A stretch of DNA of 64,000 nucleotides from Topomyia yanbarensis (taxonomy: Eukaryota; Arthropoda; Insecta; Diptera; Culicidae). The DNA is taken from the NCBI RefSeq assembly GCF_030247195.1, contig NC_080670.1:162512080-162576079 (forward strand), read 5' to 3'. Below the pieces are notes generated by a model, which was given only the letters and a program-made list of their open reading frames with translations, ran no database searches and was not told the DNA's origin. A program made the translations under genes and the position numbers. Positions 24,237-33,020 of the stretch are shown here, piece after piece (the first letter of the stretch is position 1; the number at the start of each line of letters is the position of its first letter).

Positions 24237-24563
24237 CAGAGGCGACGCGTGGTTCCACCGTCAACCTGTTCAATATTGATAACTCTCCGAGCTCTCGATC
24301 GAAGCAGTTCGTTTTCTGGTGCTGTGCATAAAGTGAACAAGAATATATATTGTCAGTGAAGGTCAACTATTGTTTGAGGCAGTCTTTGTTCGCCGGTGCC
24401 CAGGCTGGTGAAGTGAATACCAGAATTGCCGGACACGCCGCTATATAAGCTAAGTATTATTTTTCTTTCTTTCGTTTCCCTTTCCCCGATCGGTCTACTT
24501 TTCCCTTTCCCCTGAATACAAGTTTCATCTCTCGTTTACACCACGTGCTATCCTCGTGCCTAA

Positions 24564-25928
24564 ATGGCCGAGGGCGAAGTAACATTGGATGGGAATGATA
24601 TTCCCATGGATTTACCGGATAAACCCGATATTACTCCCTCCCCTGATTCCCCCAGTCCTCCCCGTATTAAAACATACCCAGCCAGTTCAAATGGACCCTG
24701 GGTGGTGTATTTCCGGCCCAACACGAAATCGCCCAATATTCTAGAAATATCACGGGAGCTGACTGCTAACTACCCGGCCGTAGCTCAGATAACACGTGTT
24801 CGAGCCAATAAGATACGCGTTATAGTAAATGACCTCGATCAGGCAAACCAGATTGCTCGCAGCGAGCGTTTTACGAAACAATTCAGAGTGTATGTGCCTT
24901 GTAGGGCAGTGGAGATCGATGGAATAGTCGCCGAACCGGGTCTAAAGTGCGAAGACCTGTTGAAGTACGGGGTTGGCTGCTTTAAGGACCCTTCACTTCA
25001 AAAGGTGAAGATACTGGAATGCAAGCAATTGTATTCTGCAAAAACAGAAAATGATAAAACAACTTATTCTCCGTCAGACTCGATTCGGGTGACTTTCTCC
25101 GGGTCTGCTCTTCCCAACTATGTCCTCCTGGATAGGGTTCGCTTACCCGTTCGCCTGTTTGTACCGCGGGTAATGAACTGCAGCAATTGCAAGCAACTGG
25201 GCCACACAGCCACTTATTGTGGCAATAAAAAACGGTGCGGCAAATGCGAGGGAGAGCATGAGGATGACGCTTGCGGTGGAGAAACTGAGAAGTGTATTTA
25301 CTGCGGGGGCCCTCCGCATGCTCTTAAGTCATGCCCGGTGTACAAGCAGCGCGGGGATAAAATTAAGCGCTCCCTTAAGGATCGCTCGAGGCACTCTTAT
25401 GCAGAAATGCTAAAGAATGCTTCGCCATCTGTCCCTTCCGAAAATTCCTTTGCTCTTTTGGCTGGCGTTGAGCAAGAATCTGACGACCCACAAGAGGGAA
25501 CATCATTGGTTAACCCAGGGGAATCCAGGAAGAGGAGAAATCTAGCCTCCCCTACATTGCCTCGTAAGGGTGCCAAGGTGTCGTCCACTCAGAGTGCGCC
25601 ATCTACAACCAATAAATCCAACGGAAGTGATGCACAAAAGCCGAAGCAATTTGCTCCAGGACTTGGAAATATTAATTCTAACAAGGAGTACCCACCACTT
25701 CCAGGGACACCAAAAACCCAAAGTGTCCCCTTTTTTCAAACAGATACTCAGTCCAGTAGCGGACTAATGAAATTTTCTGACATAGTGGACTTAATTTTCA
25801 CAGCTTTCAATGTTACTGATCCTCTTAAAAGCCTTCTGATACGTTTTCTCCCTATAGTGCAAACATTTTTGAAGCAGTTGACTACTCAATGGCCCCTCCT
25901 TGCAGCGATCGTATCCTTCGATGGCTAA
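24564..25928 (+). CDS. I-clade retrotransposon ORF1, nucleic acid-binding gag-like protein
   Basis: 454 residues. ORF1 proteins of this group bind element RNA and form ribonucleoprotein particles with the ORF2 enzyme. An RRM-like N-terminal half (residues about 45-190) precedes three CCHC-type knuckles at about residues 205-265: CSNCKQLGHTATYC, then CGKCEGEHEDDAC, then CIYCGGPPHALKSC. The C-terminal part is Ser/Thr/Pro-rich with the EYPPLPGTP motif common in insect non-LTR gag proteins. The ATG at 24564 lies 288 nt from the element's 5' end. The stop codon overlaps the ORF2 start, suggesting coupled translation. No disabling change is seen. Confidence 0.9.
   Translation: MAEGEVTLDGNDIPMDLPDKPDITPSPDSPSPPRIKTYPASSNGPWVVYFRPNTKSPNILEISRELTANYPAVAQITRVRANKIRVIVNDLDQANQIARSERFTKQFRVYVPCRAVEIDGIVAEPGLKCEDLLKYGVGCFKDPSLQKVKILECKQLYSAKTENDKTTYSPSDSIRVTFSGSALPNYVLLDRVRLPVRLFVPRVMNCSNCKQLGHTATYCGNKKRCGKCEGEHEDDACGGETEKCIYCGGPPHALKSCPVYKQRGDKIKRSLKDRSRHSYAEMLKNASPSVPSENSFALLAGVEQESDDPQEGTSLVNPGESRKRRNLASPTLPRKGAKVSSTQSAPSTTNKSNGSDAQKPKQFAPGLGNINSNKEYPPLPGTPKTQSVPFFQTDTQSSSGLMKFSDIVDLIFTAFNVTDPLKSLLIRFLPIVQTFLKQLTTQWPLLAAIVSFDG
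25921..25928 (+). promoter_or_regulatory. ATGGCTAA stop/start overlap between ORF1 and ORF2
   Basis: The ORF2 initiator ATG (25921-25923) precedes the ORF1 stop TAA (25926-25928) in another phase, so the frames overlap by 8 nt. An arrangement of this type allows termination-reinitiation. The upstream in-phase TTG at 25900 is a less likely start. Confidence 0.6.
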
Positions 25929-28900
25929 GTCATCGAACGAGGTCACCGATTCGATCACTGTTCTACAGTGGAATTGCAGAAGTATCCTCCCGAAAATCGA
26001 TTCCTTCAAATTCTTACTAAACAGTTTAAAATGTGATGCTTTCGCATTATGTGAAACCTGGTTAACTTCCGATATAAATCTCAACTTCCACGACTTTAAT
26101 ATAATCCGTCTGGATCGAGAAAACCCTTATGGAGGAGTACTTTTGGGGATCAAAAAGTGCTATTCTTTCAACCGAATTAACCTCCCTTCGACACCAGGCA
26201 TTGAAATTGTCGCTTGTCAAGTTTTAATCAAAGGTAAAGACCTTTGCATTGCTTCCATCTACATTCCTCCTAGAGCCTCGGTAGGGCACCGAACGCTTTG
26301 TAATATCACGGAATCCTTACCGGCACCGCGGCTAGTTCTGGGAGACTTTAACTCGCACGGTACGGTATGGGGTTGTCTTCATGATGATAATAGATCAACA
26401 TTAATCCAAGATCTTTGCGACAATTTCAACATGACCATCTTAAACACGGGAGAAATGACGCGGATTCCTACACCACCAGCACGCGCAAGCGCGTTGGATT
26501 TATCGCTTTGCTCGACATCGCTACAGTTAGATTGCATGTGGAAGGTGATCCCTGATCCCCACGGTAGCGATCATTTGCCTATCGTGATTTCAATTGCTAA
26601 CGGTTCAAGACCATCGGAAACAATCAATGTCTCATATGACCTCACACGGAACATTGATTGGAAGAGTTACGCGACCGCGATATCCGTTAAAATCGAATCC
26701 ACTCAAGAACTTCCTCCGGAGGAAGAGTACAGGTTTTTGGCTGGCTTGATTCTCGACAGTGCGAATCAAGCTCAGACTAAACCAGTACCCAGCGCGAATA
26801 CCCATGGACGGTCTCCCACCCTGTGGTGGGATAAAGAGTGCTCAGAGCTGTACGCGGAGAAGTCCACTGCATATAAGGCCTTCCGGGAAGACGGGTTACC
26901 CGCTAGCTATCAACAGTACGCGTCGTTAGAAAGGCGAATGAAGAGTCTAATGAAAGCCAAAAAACGCAGTTATTGGCGCCGGTTCGTCGACGGGTTAACG
27001 AGAGAAACAGCGATGAGCACTCTTTGGGGTACGGCTCGACGTATGCGTAACCGTAATAGTACCAACGAGAGCGTGGAATATTCAAACCGTTGGATATTCG
27101 CTTTCGCCAAGAAGATCTGTCCGGACTCTGTCCCGGTACAGAAAACGTGCCGCGCCGCGTCTCCTCCCGATACCGCGAACGAAACACCGTTTTCGATGGT
27201 GGAGTTTTCACTTGCTCTCTTATCATGCAACAATAACGCCCCAGGGTTAGACAGAATCAAATTCAACTTGCTGAAGAATCTGCCTGACACTGCAAAAAGG
27301 CGCTTGCTGAACTTATTTAACAAGTTTCTTGAGGGTAACATTGTCCCTCATGACTGGAGGCAAGTGAAGGTCATCGCCATTCAAAAACCAGGAAAACCAG
27401 CCTCCGACCACAACTCGTATCGGCCGATTGCAATGCTGTCCTGTATTCGGAAGTTGTTCGAGAAAATGATCTTGTTTCGCCTCGACAATTGGGTTGAAGC
27501 AAATGGCTTACTGTCAGATACACAATTTGGCTTCCGCAAAGGCAAAGGGACGAACGATTGCCTTGCGTTGCTTTCTACAGAAATCCAAATGGCCTATGCT
27601 AACAAAGAGCAGATGGCATCAGTCTTCTTGGATATTAAGGGGGCTTTTGACTCAGTTTCTATCAACATTCTGTCAGAGAAGCTGCACCAGCATGGTCTTT
27701 CACCAATTTTAAATAACTTTTTGCTAAACCTGTTGTCTGAAAAGCACATGCACTTTTCGCATGGCGATTTAACAACATCGCGATTTAGCTACATGGGTCT
27801 TCCCCAGGGCTCATGTCTAAGTCCCCTGCTCTACAATTTTTACGTTAATGACATTGACGTTTGTCTTGCCAATTCATGCACGCTAAGGCAACTTGCAGAC
27901 GACGGGGTGGTCTCTGTTACAGGGCCCAAAGCTGCCGACTTGCAAGGACCATTACAAAATACCTTGGACAATTTGTCTGCTTGGGCTCTTCAGCTGGGTA
28001 TTGAGTTCTCCACGGAGAAAACTGAGTTGGTTGTTTTTTCTAGGAAGCGTGAGCCGGCGCAACTCCAGCTTCTATTAATGGGTGCAACGATCAACCAGGT
28101 TTTCACATTTAAATATCTCGGGGTCTGGTTCGACTCTAAAGGTACCTGGGGATGTCACATTAGGTATCTGAAACAGAAATGCCAACAAAGGATCAATTTT
28201 CTCCGAACAATAACTGGAACATGGTGGGGTGCTCACCCAGGAGACCTGATCAGGTTGTACAAAACAACGATATTGTCGGTGATGGAGTACGGGTGTTTCT
28301 GTTTCCGCTCCGCTGCGAACATACACTTCATCAAACTGGAGAGAATCCAGTATCGTTGCTTGCGCATTGCCTTGGGTTGCATGCATTCGACCCATACGAT
28401 GAGTCTCGAAGTGCTGGCGGGCGTTCTTCCGCTAAAAAATCGATTTTGGGAACTCTCATATCGATTGCTCATCCGATGCGACATTCTGAACCCGTTGGTG
28501 ATTGAAAACTTCGAGAGGCTCGTCGAGCTTAATTCTCAAACCCGATTTATGTCCTTGTACTTCGACTACATGGCACAGAGCATTAATCCTTCTACGTATA
28601 CTCCCAACCGTGTTCGTTTCCTAGATACTTCTGATTCTACTGTATTCTTCGACACATCCATGAAGGAAGAGATTCGTGGAATCCCGGACCATATACGCCC
28701 TCAAGTGATCCCCAATATATTTTATAATAAATTCCGAGAAGTCGACTGTGACAAAATGTTCTACACTGACGGATCAAATCTCGATGGGTCCACTGGCTTC
28801 GGTATCTTCAACAATACTATCACCGTTTCATTCAAGCTCAATGATCCCGCTTCAGTTTACGTCGCAGAGTTAGCTGCAATTCAGTACACCCTTGGGATCA

Positions 28901-29607
28901 TCGACACTCTGCCCACAGATCACTACTTCATCATTTCGGACAGCCTCAGCTCTATCGAGGCTCTTCGTGCGGTGAAGCCTAAAAAGCAATTCCCGTATTT
29001 TCTGGGGAAGATACAGGAGTCCTTGTGTACGTTATCTGAAAAATCTTATCAGATTACCTTTGTTTGGGTCCCCTCTCATTGTTCTATCCCGGGCAATGAA
29101 AAGGCCGACTCATTAGCAAAGGTGGGCTCATTAAATAGTGAAATATACGAAAGACCAATCTGCTTCAACGAATTTTTTAGTATTTGTCGTCAGAGGACAC
29201 TCAACAGTTGGCAAACCTCGTGGAGCAATGGGGAACTTGGACGATGGCTACATTCGATTATCCCAAAGGTATCAACGAAGCCTTGGTTCAGAGGGATGGA
29301 TGTGGGTCGGGATTTTATTCGTGTAATGTCCCGACTTATGTCCAACCACTACACCTTAGATGCACATTTGCGGCGTATTGGGCTTGCGGAGAGTAGTCTG
29401 TGCGCTTGTGACGAGGGTTATCATGACATCGAGCACGTTGTCTGGGTATGCGCCGGGTATTTGGACGCCAGGTCTCAGTTAAAGGATTCCCTTCGGGCCC
29501 GAGGTAGACCACCCAATGTCCCAGTCCGAGATATGCTGGCAAATCGTGATTTCCCCTATATGTCCCTTATTTATACTTTCATAAAAACGATAAATATCCC
29601 AATTTAG
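25921..29607 (+). CDS. I-clade retrotransposon ORF2: endonuclease, reverse transcriptase, RNase H
   Basis: 1228 residues from the ATG at 25921. It nicks target DNA, primes reverse transcription from the nick and removes RNA from the hybrid. An apurinic/apyrimidinic-type endonuclease occupies about residues 15-235 (LQWNCRSI, CETWL, LGDFNSHGTVWG, GSDHLPI). Reverse transcriptase covers about 430-720 (NSYRPIAMLSC, VFLDIKGAFDSV with the first Asp, GLPQGSCLSPLLYNFYVND, RQLADDGVV with the DD pair). RNase H lies near 940-1075 with the acidic residues in YTDGS, AELAAI, ISDSLSS and EKADSLAK. A Cys/His segment CACDEGYHDIEHVVWVC lies near the C-terminus. All domains appear intact; LADD replaces the commoner F/YADD. 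Confidence 0.93.
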   Translation: MAKSSNEVTDSITVLQWNCRSILPKIDSFKFLLNSLKCDAFALCETWLTSDINLNFHDFNIIRLDRENPYGGVLLGIKKCYSFNRINLPSTPGIEIVACQVLIKGKDLCIASIYIPPRASVGHRTLCNITESLPAPRLVLGDFNSHGTVWGCLHDDNRSTLIQDLCDNFNMTILNTGEMTRIPTPPARASALDLSLCSTSLQLDCMWKVIPDPHGSDHLPIVISIANGSRPSETINVSYDLTRNIDWKSYATAISVKIESTQELPPEEEYRFLAGLILDSANQAQTKPVPSANTHGRSPTLWWDKECSELYAEKSTAYKAFREDGLPASYQQYASLERRMKSLMKAKKRSYWRRFVDGLTRETAMSTLWGTARRMRNRNSTNESVEYSNRWIFAFAKKICPDSVPVQKTCRAASPPDTANETPFSMVEFSLALLSCNNNAPGLDRIKFNLLKNLPDTAKRRLLNLFNKFLEGNIVPHDWRQVKVIAIQKPGKPASDHNSYRPIAMLSCIRKLFEKMILFRLDNWVEANGLLSDTQFGFRKGKGTNDCLALLSTEIQMAYANKEQMASVFLDIKGAFDSVSINILSEKLHQHGLSPILNNFLLNLLSEKHMHFSHGDLTTSRFSYMGLPQGSCLSPLLYNFYVNDIDVCLANSCTLRQLADDGVVSVTGPKAADLQGPLQNTLDNLSAWALQLGIEFSTEKTELVVFSRKREPAQLQLLLMGATINQVFTFKYLGVWFDSKGTWGCHIRYLKQKCQQRINFLRTITGTWWGAHPGDLIRLYKTTILSVMEYGCFCFRSAANIHFIKLERIQYRCLRIALGCMHSTHTMSLEVLAGVLPLKNRFWELSYRLLIRCDILNPLVIENFERLVELNSQTRFMSLYFDYMAQSINPSTYTPNRVRFLDTSDSTVFFDTSMKEEIRGIPDHIRPQVIPNIFYNKFREVDCDKMFYTDGSNLDGSTGFGIFNNTITVSFKLNDPASVYVAELAAIQYTLGIIDTLPTDHYFIISDSLSSIEALRAVKPKKQFPYFLGKIQESLCTLSEKSYQITFVWVPSHCSIPGNEKADSLAKVGSLNSEIYERPICFNEFFSICRQRTLNSWQTSWSNGELGRWLHSIIPKVSTKPWFRGMDVGRDFIRVMSRLMSNHYTLDAHLRRIGLAESSLCACDEGYHDIEHVVWVCAGYLDARSQLKDSLRARGRPPNVPVRDMLANRDFPYMSLIYTFIKTINIPI

Positions 29608-30414
29608 CCCCTCTCTTTTTATTTCTCGTTTTTAGAAGTTTTCTCTTGCCGTGTGGAACCGATAAGCTTCAGACTGCCACTATGTAACCGCCGTCGCCCT
29701 TATCGCTACGGAATCTGAAGCGAGAGCGACTCGAGGTCCGAAGGGTTCCCTTTGAAGGATTCCCCGCGGGTCCGAAGAATACCATCCGCCAATCCGACCT
29801 ACTAGACTGAGGCGCAAATTTGTTTCGCTGATCTCCCGTTTGCCCGAAAGTTGCAAGTTTTGCTCTTCTCTACCGGTCACCATCTACGCCTTCTCTCCCC
29901 TGTCCTTGATACAACTACTTCTACACCGATTTTGGAAATGACCAAGCATAAGTATCCGATAAAAAATCAAATTTGTATTCCGTATTCCTAGTTTTAAGAT
30001 AGTTGTAATTTCTACTCTTTGTTAAAACTATTGTCCCCCATCTTGTAAATAGAATTGTATCCCTAGTTTTAAAACATCTGTGAAATTTTTCATAAATATT
30101 TGTTCCCCCTTTTGTGTATCAAACTATATTGTTAGTTTTAAGATAACTGTAAATATTTCCTAAAAAACTATTACTATTGAATTCCTTGTTTTAAAATTTT
30201 TCATAAAAAAAAATCTTTTGCCCCCTCTCTTATATATAGAATTTTTTTTTCTAGTCTTAAGATAGCTGTAAATTTTTTCTCTTTTTTAAAAAAATATTTC
30301 AACATTGTAACCTCCTAGTTTTAAGATATTCAAAATGTAAAAACAAAAGAATTCGGCACCGCCAAGCTAACGCATTTGTGCCTATCAAATAAACGAAATG
30401 AATAAAAAAAAAAA
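29608..30414 (+). other. 3' untranslated region of the I element with minisatellite
   Basis: After the ORF2 stop comes a more GC-rich ~330 nt, then about six diverged copies of a TAGTTTTAAGATAGCTGTAAA-like unit starting near 29989, 30063, 30131, 30184, 30252 and 30316 (period ~53-74 bp). The element ends with GCTAACGCATTTGTGCC, ATCAAATAAACG and an A-run. The terminal part is presumably the RT recognition site. Confidence 0.6.
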
Positions 30415-31857
30415 AACCTGTTCAATACCACAAAATCCCTCAAAATCGACGATTCTAACATCGAACGAATAGTACCAACGAAAGATGTTCGGCGGACGGG
30501 TTTTTGTGATCGCAGGAGTTGAGCAAAACAAATTTGTTGTCAAAACCCATCGGTGAATTATCAAACAAACATCTTATGAAATACCTAATTCAAGAGAGTC
30601 CCGCACAAAAAAGCAAAAAAGATATATTACATCCGTATACAGGGTTGCTACTATTTTTCAAAGAATATTTGAGTGATCATCTAAAAATGTCTGGACAAAT
30701 CTGTCACTTAACAGCGATCTCAAAGTCATCAGAATTTTCCAATCGATTTTTGATAAATTTGGCAAAATATGCCCCAAATTGCCAAAATATGTGTGCAAAC
30801 ACTTCTTTAATTTAAAAATCTGGCAGAATGAGAAGTTTGTCTTTTTGTCTGGAAGCTGCAAAAAACTCTGGCTGTGCCAGATAAATCTGGCATAACGGCA
30901 TCCCTGTCCGTATAGGGAACCACTTACTTCGCATTGAAAAAGATTTCTCAACTTAAATTTCAACAACCATGTCTAAAGGCGTTATTGAATGTCATAAGTC
31001 TTGTTATGATTGGAATTAACCTCCAATGTAGAATCTTTTTTTTTACACCGAGAATCATTCCTTCTTCTGTATAAGAGAGGTTGAAACATTTATTAACCTG
31101 TTTGAAATCATCTATAAATTCTACCAAACAGGAGAGAAATTAAAATGGTCCACATTCAATTCCAAAAAAATCATTTTCCTGGCAAAATGTCGTAAGAAAG
31201 AGACTTAACATTATTGCAATAGAACGCGAAACGATTCGAATGAAATCCATTATGTCCATTTTACATTTTCAGTACACATGTTTTCAATGTGTAAATACAA
31301 AGAACAAACAATTTCTACGAAGCAGAAAGATGGTTCATTACTTTCGTTGAACCAACCAAATCCATACGTGCTTATAACTAATATGTCCCAAGGGCAGAAA
31401 CATCTGGTTAGACTACCCAAGAAAACAAGCGTTCGACCGACAGCTGTGAACGTATGCCACTACTGCGAAGCGTGTTGGAAAATTAAAAAGCGCTCTCGTT
31501 TCGCACACAGAGCTGGTTCAATATTTGATTTGAACCGGTGCAAAAGAGAATAGAAAAAAACCTGTTGCAGCCATCACCCATACTGTTGTTGCTACTTCAT
31601 CAAAAGCGTGCGGTGAGAGTACGAGATGCGTGCATGTTTGAGGATGAACTGGTGAATCCATTTTCTGAAATTTTACTGGAGACCGGTTGGTTTATCGTTC
31701 AAATCTGAATAACTAGTGTTTTATTTTATTGTATTTTATTCATTGAATTTTTTTTGTAGGGTTCTACAGGTAATTTAAACTTGAAATGGGTTTCGGTTTG
31801 TCTGATTTGGCTTACCTGTTCAATGAACAGGTTGAACGTACCGACGCGTCGCCTCTG

Positions 31858-33020
31858 TAATAAGGAGAACGTTTTGGCACTTACGAAGTTTCAAACGCGA
31901 ATCTACAAACGTCCGTTTTCGTGCAGAAACCATTACTCTCTGTCCTAATAACTTAGGTCCATACATCCAGCAGGACCAATAAAAAATAAAGCTCATATCC
32001 ACTAGACAACACGTTCCATAGCGACATCACTGGGAACTCTAGTGATATGGACAATCTCACTTTTTTAGCATCTGAGCCGTACACCACAAATAAAGTATTA
32101 GATTTACGCTCCGCGCGCGATTATCCAAGAACACACGCGAATATGCGAAAGGCACACGGTTATAAAATAGAATTTATATTCGCGAAGTTACATACACGTT
32201 AACACACTCAACATACAAACGCACACGCGATCGAACACGTTGACGTACAAATTCTCGAGACTTTCGCGATGATACACGCGATCGCGAGTCCCTACGCCCG
32301 CACATACCTGAACCGTACAATGAATATCACATTCAGAATCAAGGCCCGCTACGATTGGCCTAAAGCAGTGTTTTAGTGGGCGACATTGCCTGTATCGTCT
32401 CCAAATTGTAGTATGTGATTCTGACGGGGAGCCCTTCCGTAACACTTCGCTTGCGATTTGGTAAACATAAAAAACGTTCTTGTGATCAAATCTCGTCAAA
32501 CATATGATTACGACCTAAAGGCCAACTGTAAAAATTCACTTTGAAAGCAAATTCCGGACAAACCGCTACTTGATGAAGACAGTTCACAGCAGTTAATAAA
32601 TGAGAAAATTTTTCTCTTTTGTTGACTGCCAACATCTGTGATTGGCGAGTAATGGTTTGTCCGGAATTTCCACTCAATGTTTGTCGAGAGATGTACATTT
32701 TAACACCTACGATTTATAAAAGCGATCTGAACTCAGAAAATACAAGCGCGCATTCCCACGCAATCATGAGTCAGTCAGGTCCGGAAGCTCCTAGTCTTGG
32801 TCTTAGCACCCTAGGTACATGCCTTCAGTTCTAACATCTACAATCAAAACGAAACATCAGACTCGCGGTCCGAGCGAGATTTCAAGAATCCACGCGAATA
32901 TGCAAATGACAAAGACGGTCAAATTTATATACGCGAAGATACATACACACTAGCCCATGCGATCGAACACGTTGTCATACCAACACTTGAGCCCTTCGCG
33001 ATGATGCACCGAGATTAACG
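31858..33020 (+). repeat. ACGCG-rich array, block E1b, continuing E1a past element D
   Basis: The array resumes directly after element D with GAGAACGTTTTGGCACTTACGAAG. It includes CTCTAGTGATATGG (about 32037), CACGCGATCGAACACGTTGACG and the terminal module with AATTGTAGTATGTGATTCTG, ACGGGGAGCCCTTCCG (32309-32442). A different segment follows at about 32450-32700, containing the inverted pair ATTCCGGACAAACC and GGTTTGTCCGGAAT. One more diverged unit then runs to about 33015. Confidence 0.65.

Larger units (their letters stand above)
24276..30414 (+). mobile_element. full-length I-clade non-LTR retrotransposon
   Basis: The element has a 5' untranslated leader (24276-24563), two long intact ORFs, a ~0.8-kb 3' untranslated region and a poly(A)-like tail ending at about 30414. 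It is flanked by the direct repeat AACCTGTTCAATA (24263-24275 and 30415-30427; the two leading A's are ambiguous with the tail). The empty site is visible in element D copy 1 on the other strand. The combination of CCHC gag-like ORF1, apurinic endonuclease, RT and RNase H fits the I group known from mosquitoes and Drosophila. The copy looks recent and possibly active. Confidence 0.88.
24237..31857. mobile_element. hAT-like element D, copy 2, inverted and split by an I-clade retrotransposon
   Basis: The left end CAGAGGCGACGCGTGG at 24237 and right end CGACGCGTCGCCTCTG ending at 31857 match copy 1 read in the opposite direction. Copy 2 is interrupted at 24276-30414. I noticed a single base difference between the copies in the parts compared by eye (near 20475 versus 30915). 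Flanks share TAATAAG (24230-24236 and 31858-31864), one base short of a perfect 8-bp hAT duplication GTAATAAG. It inserted into the ACGCG array. Confidence 0.8.
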
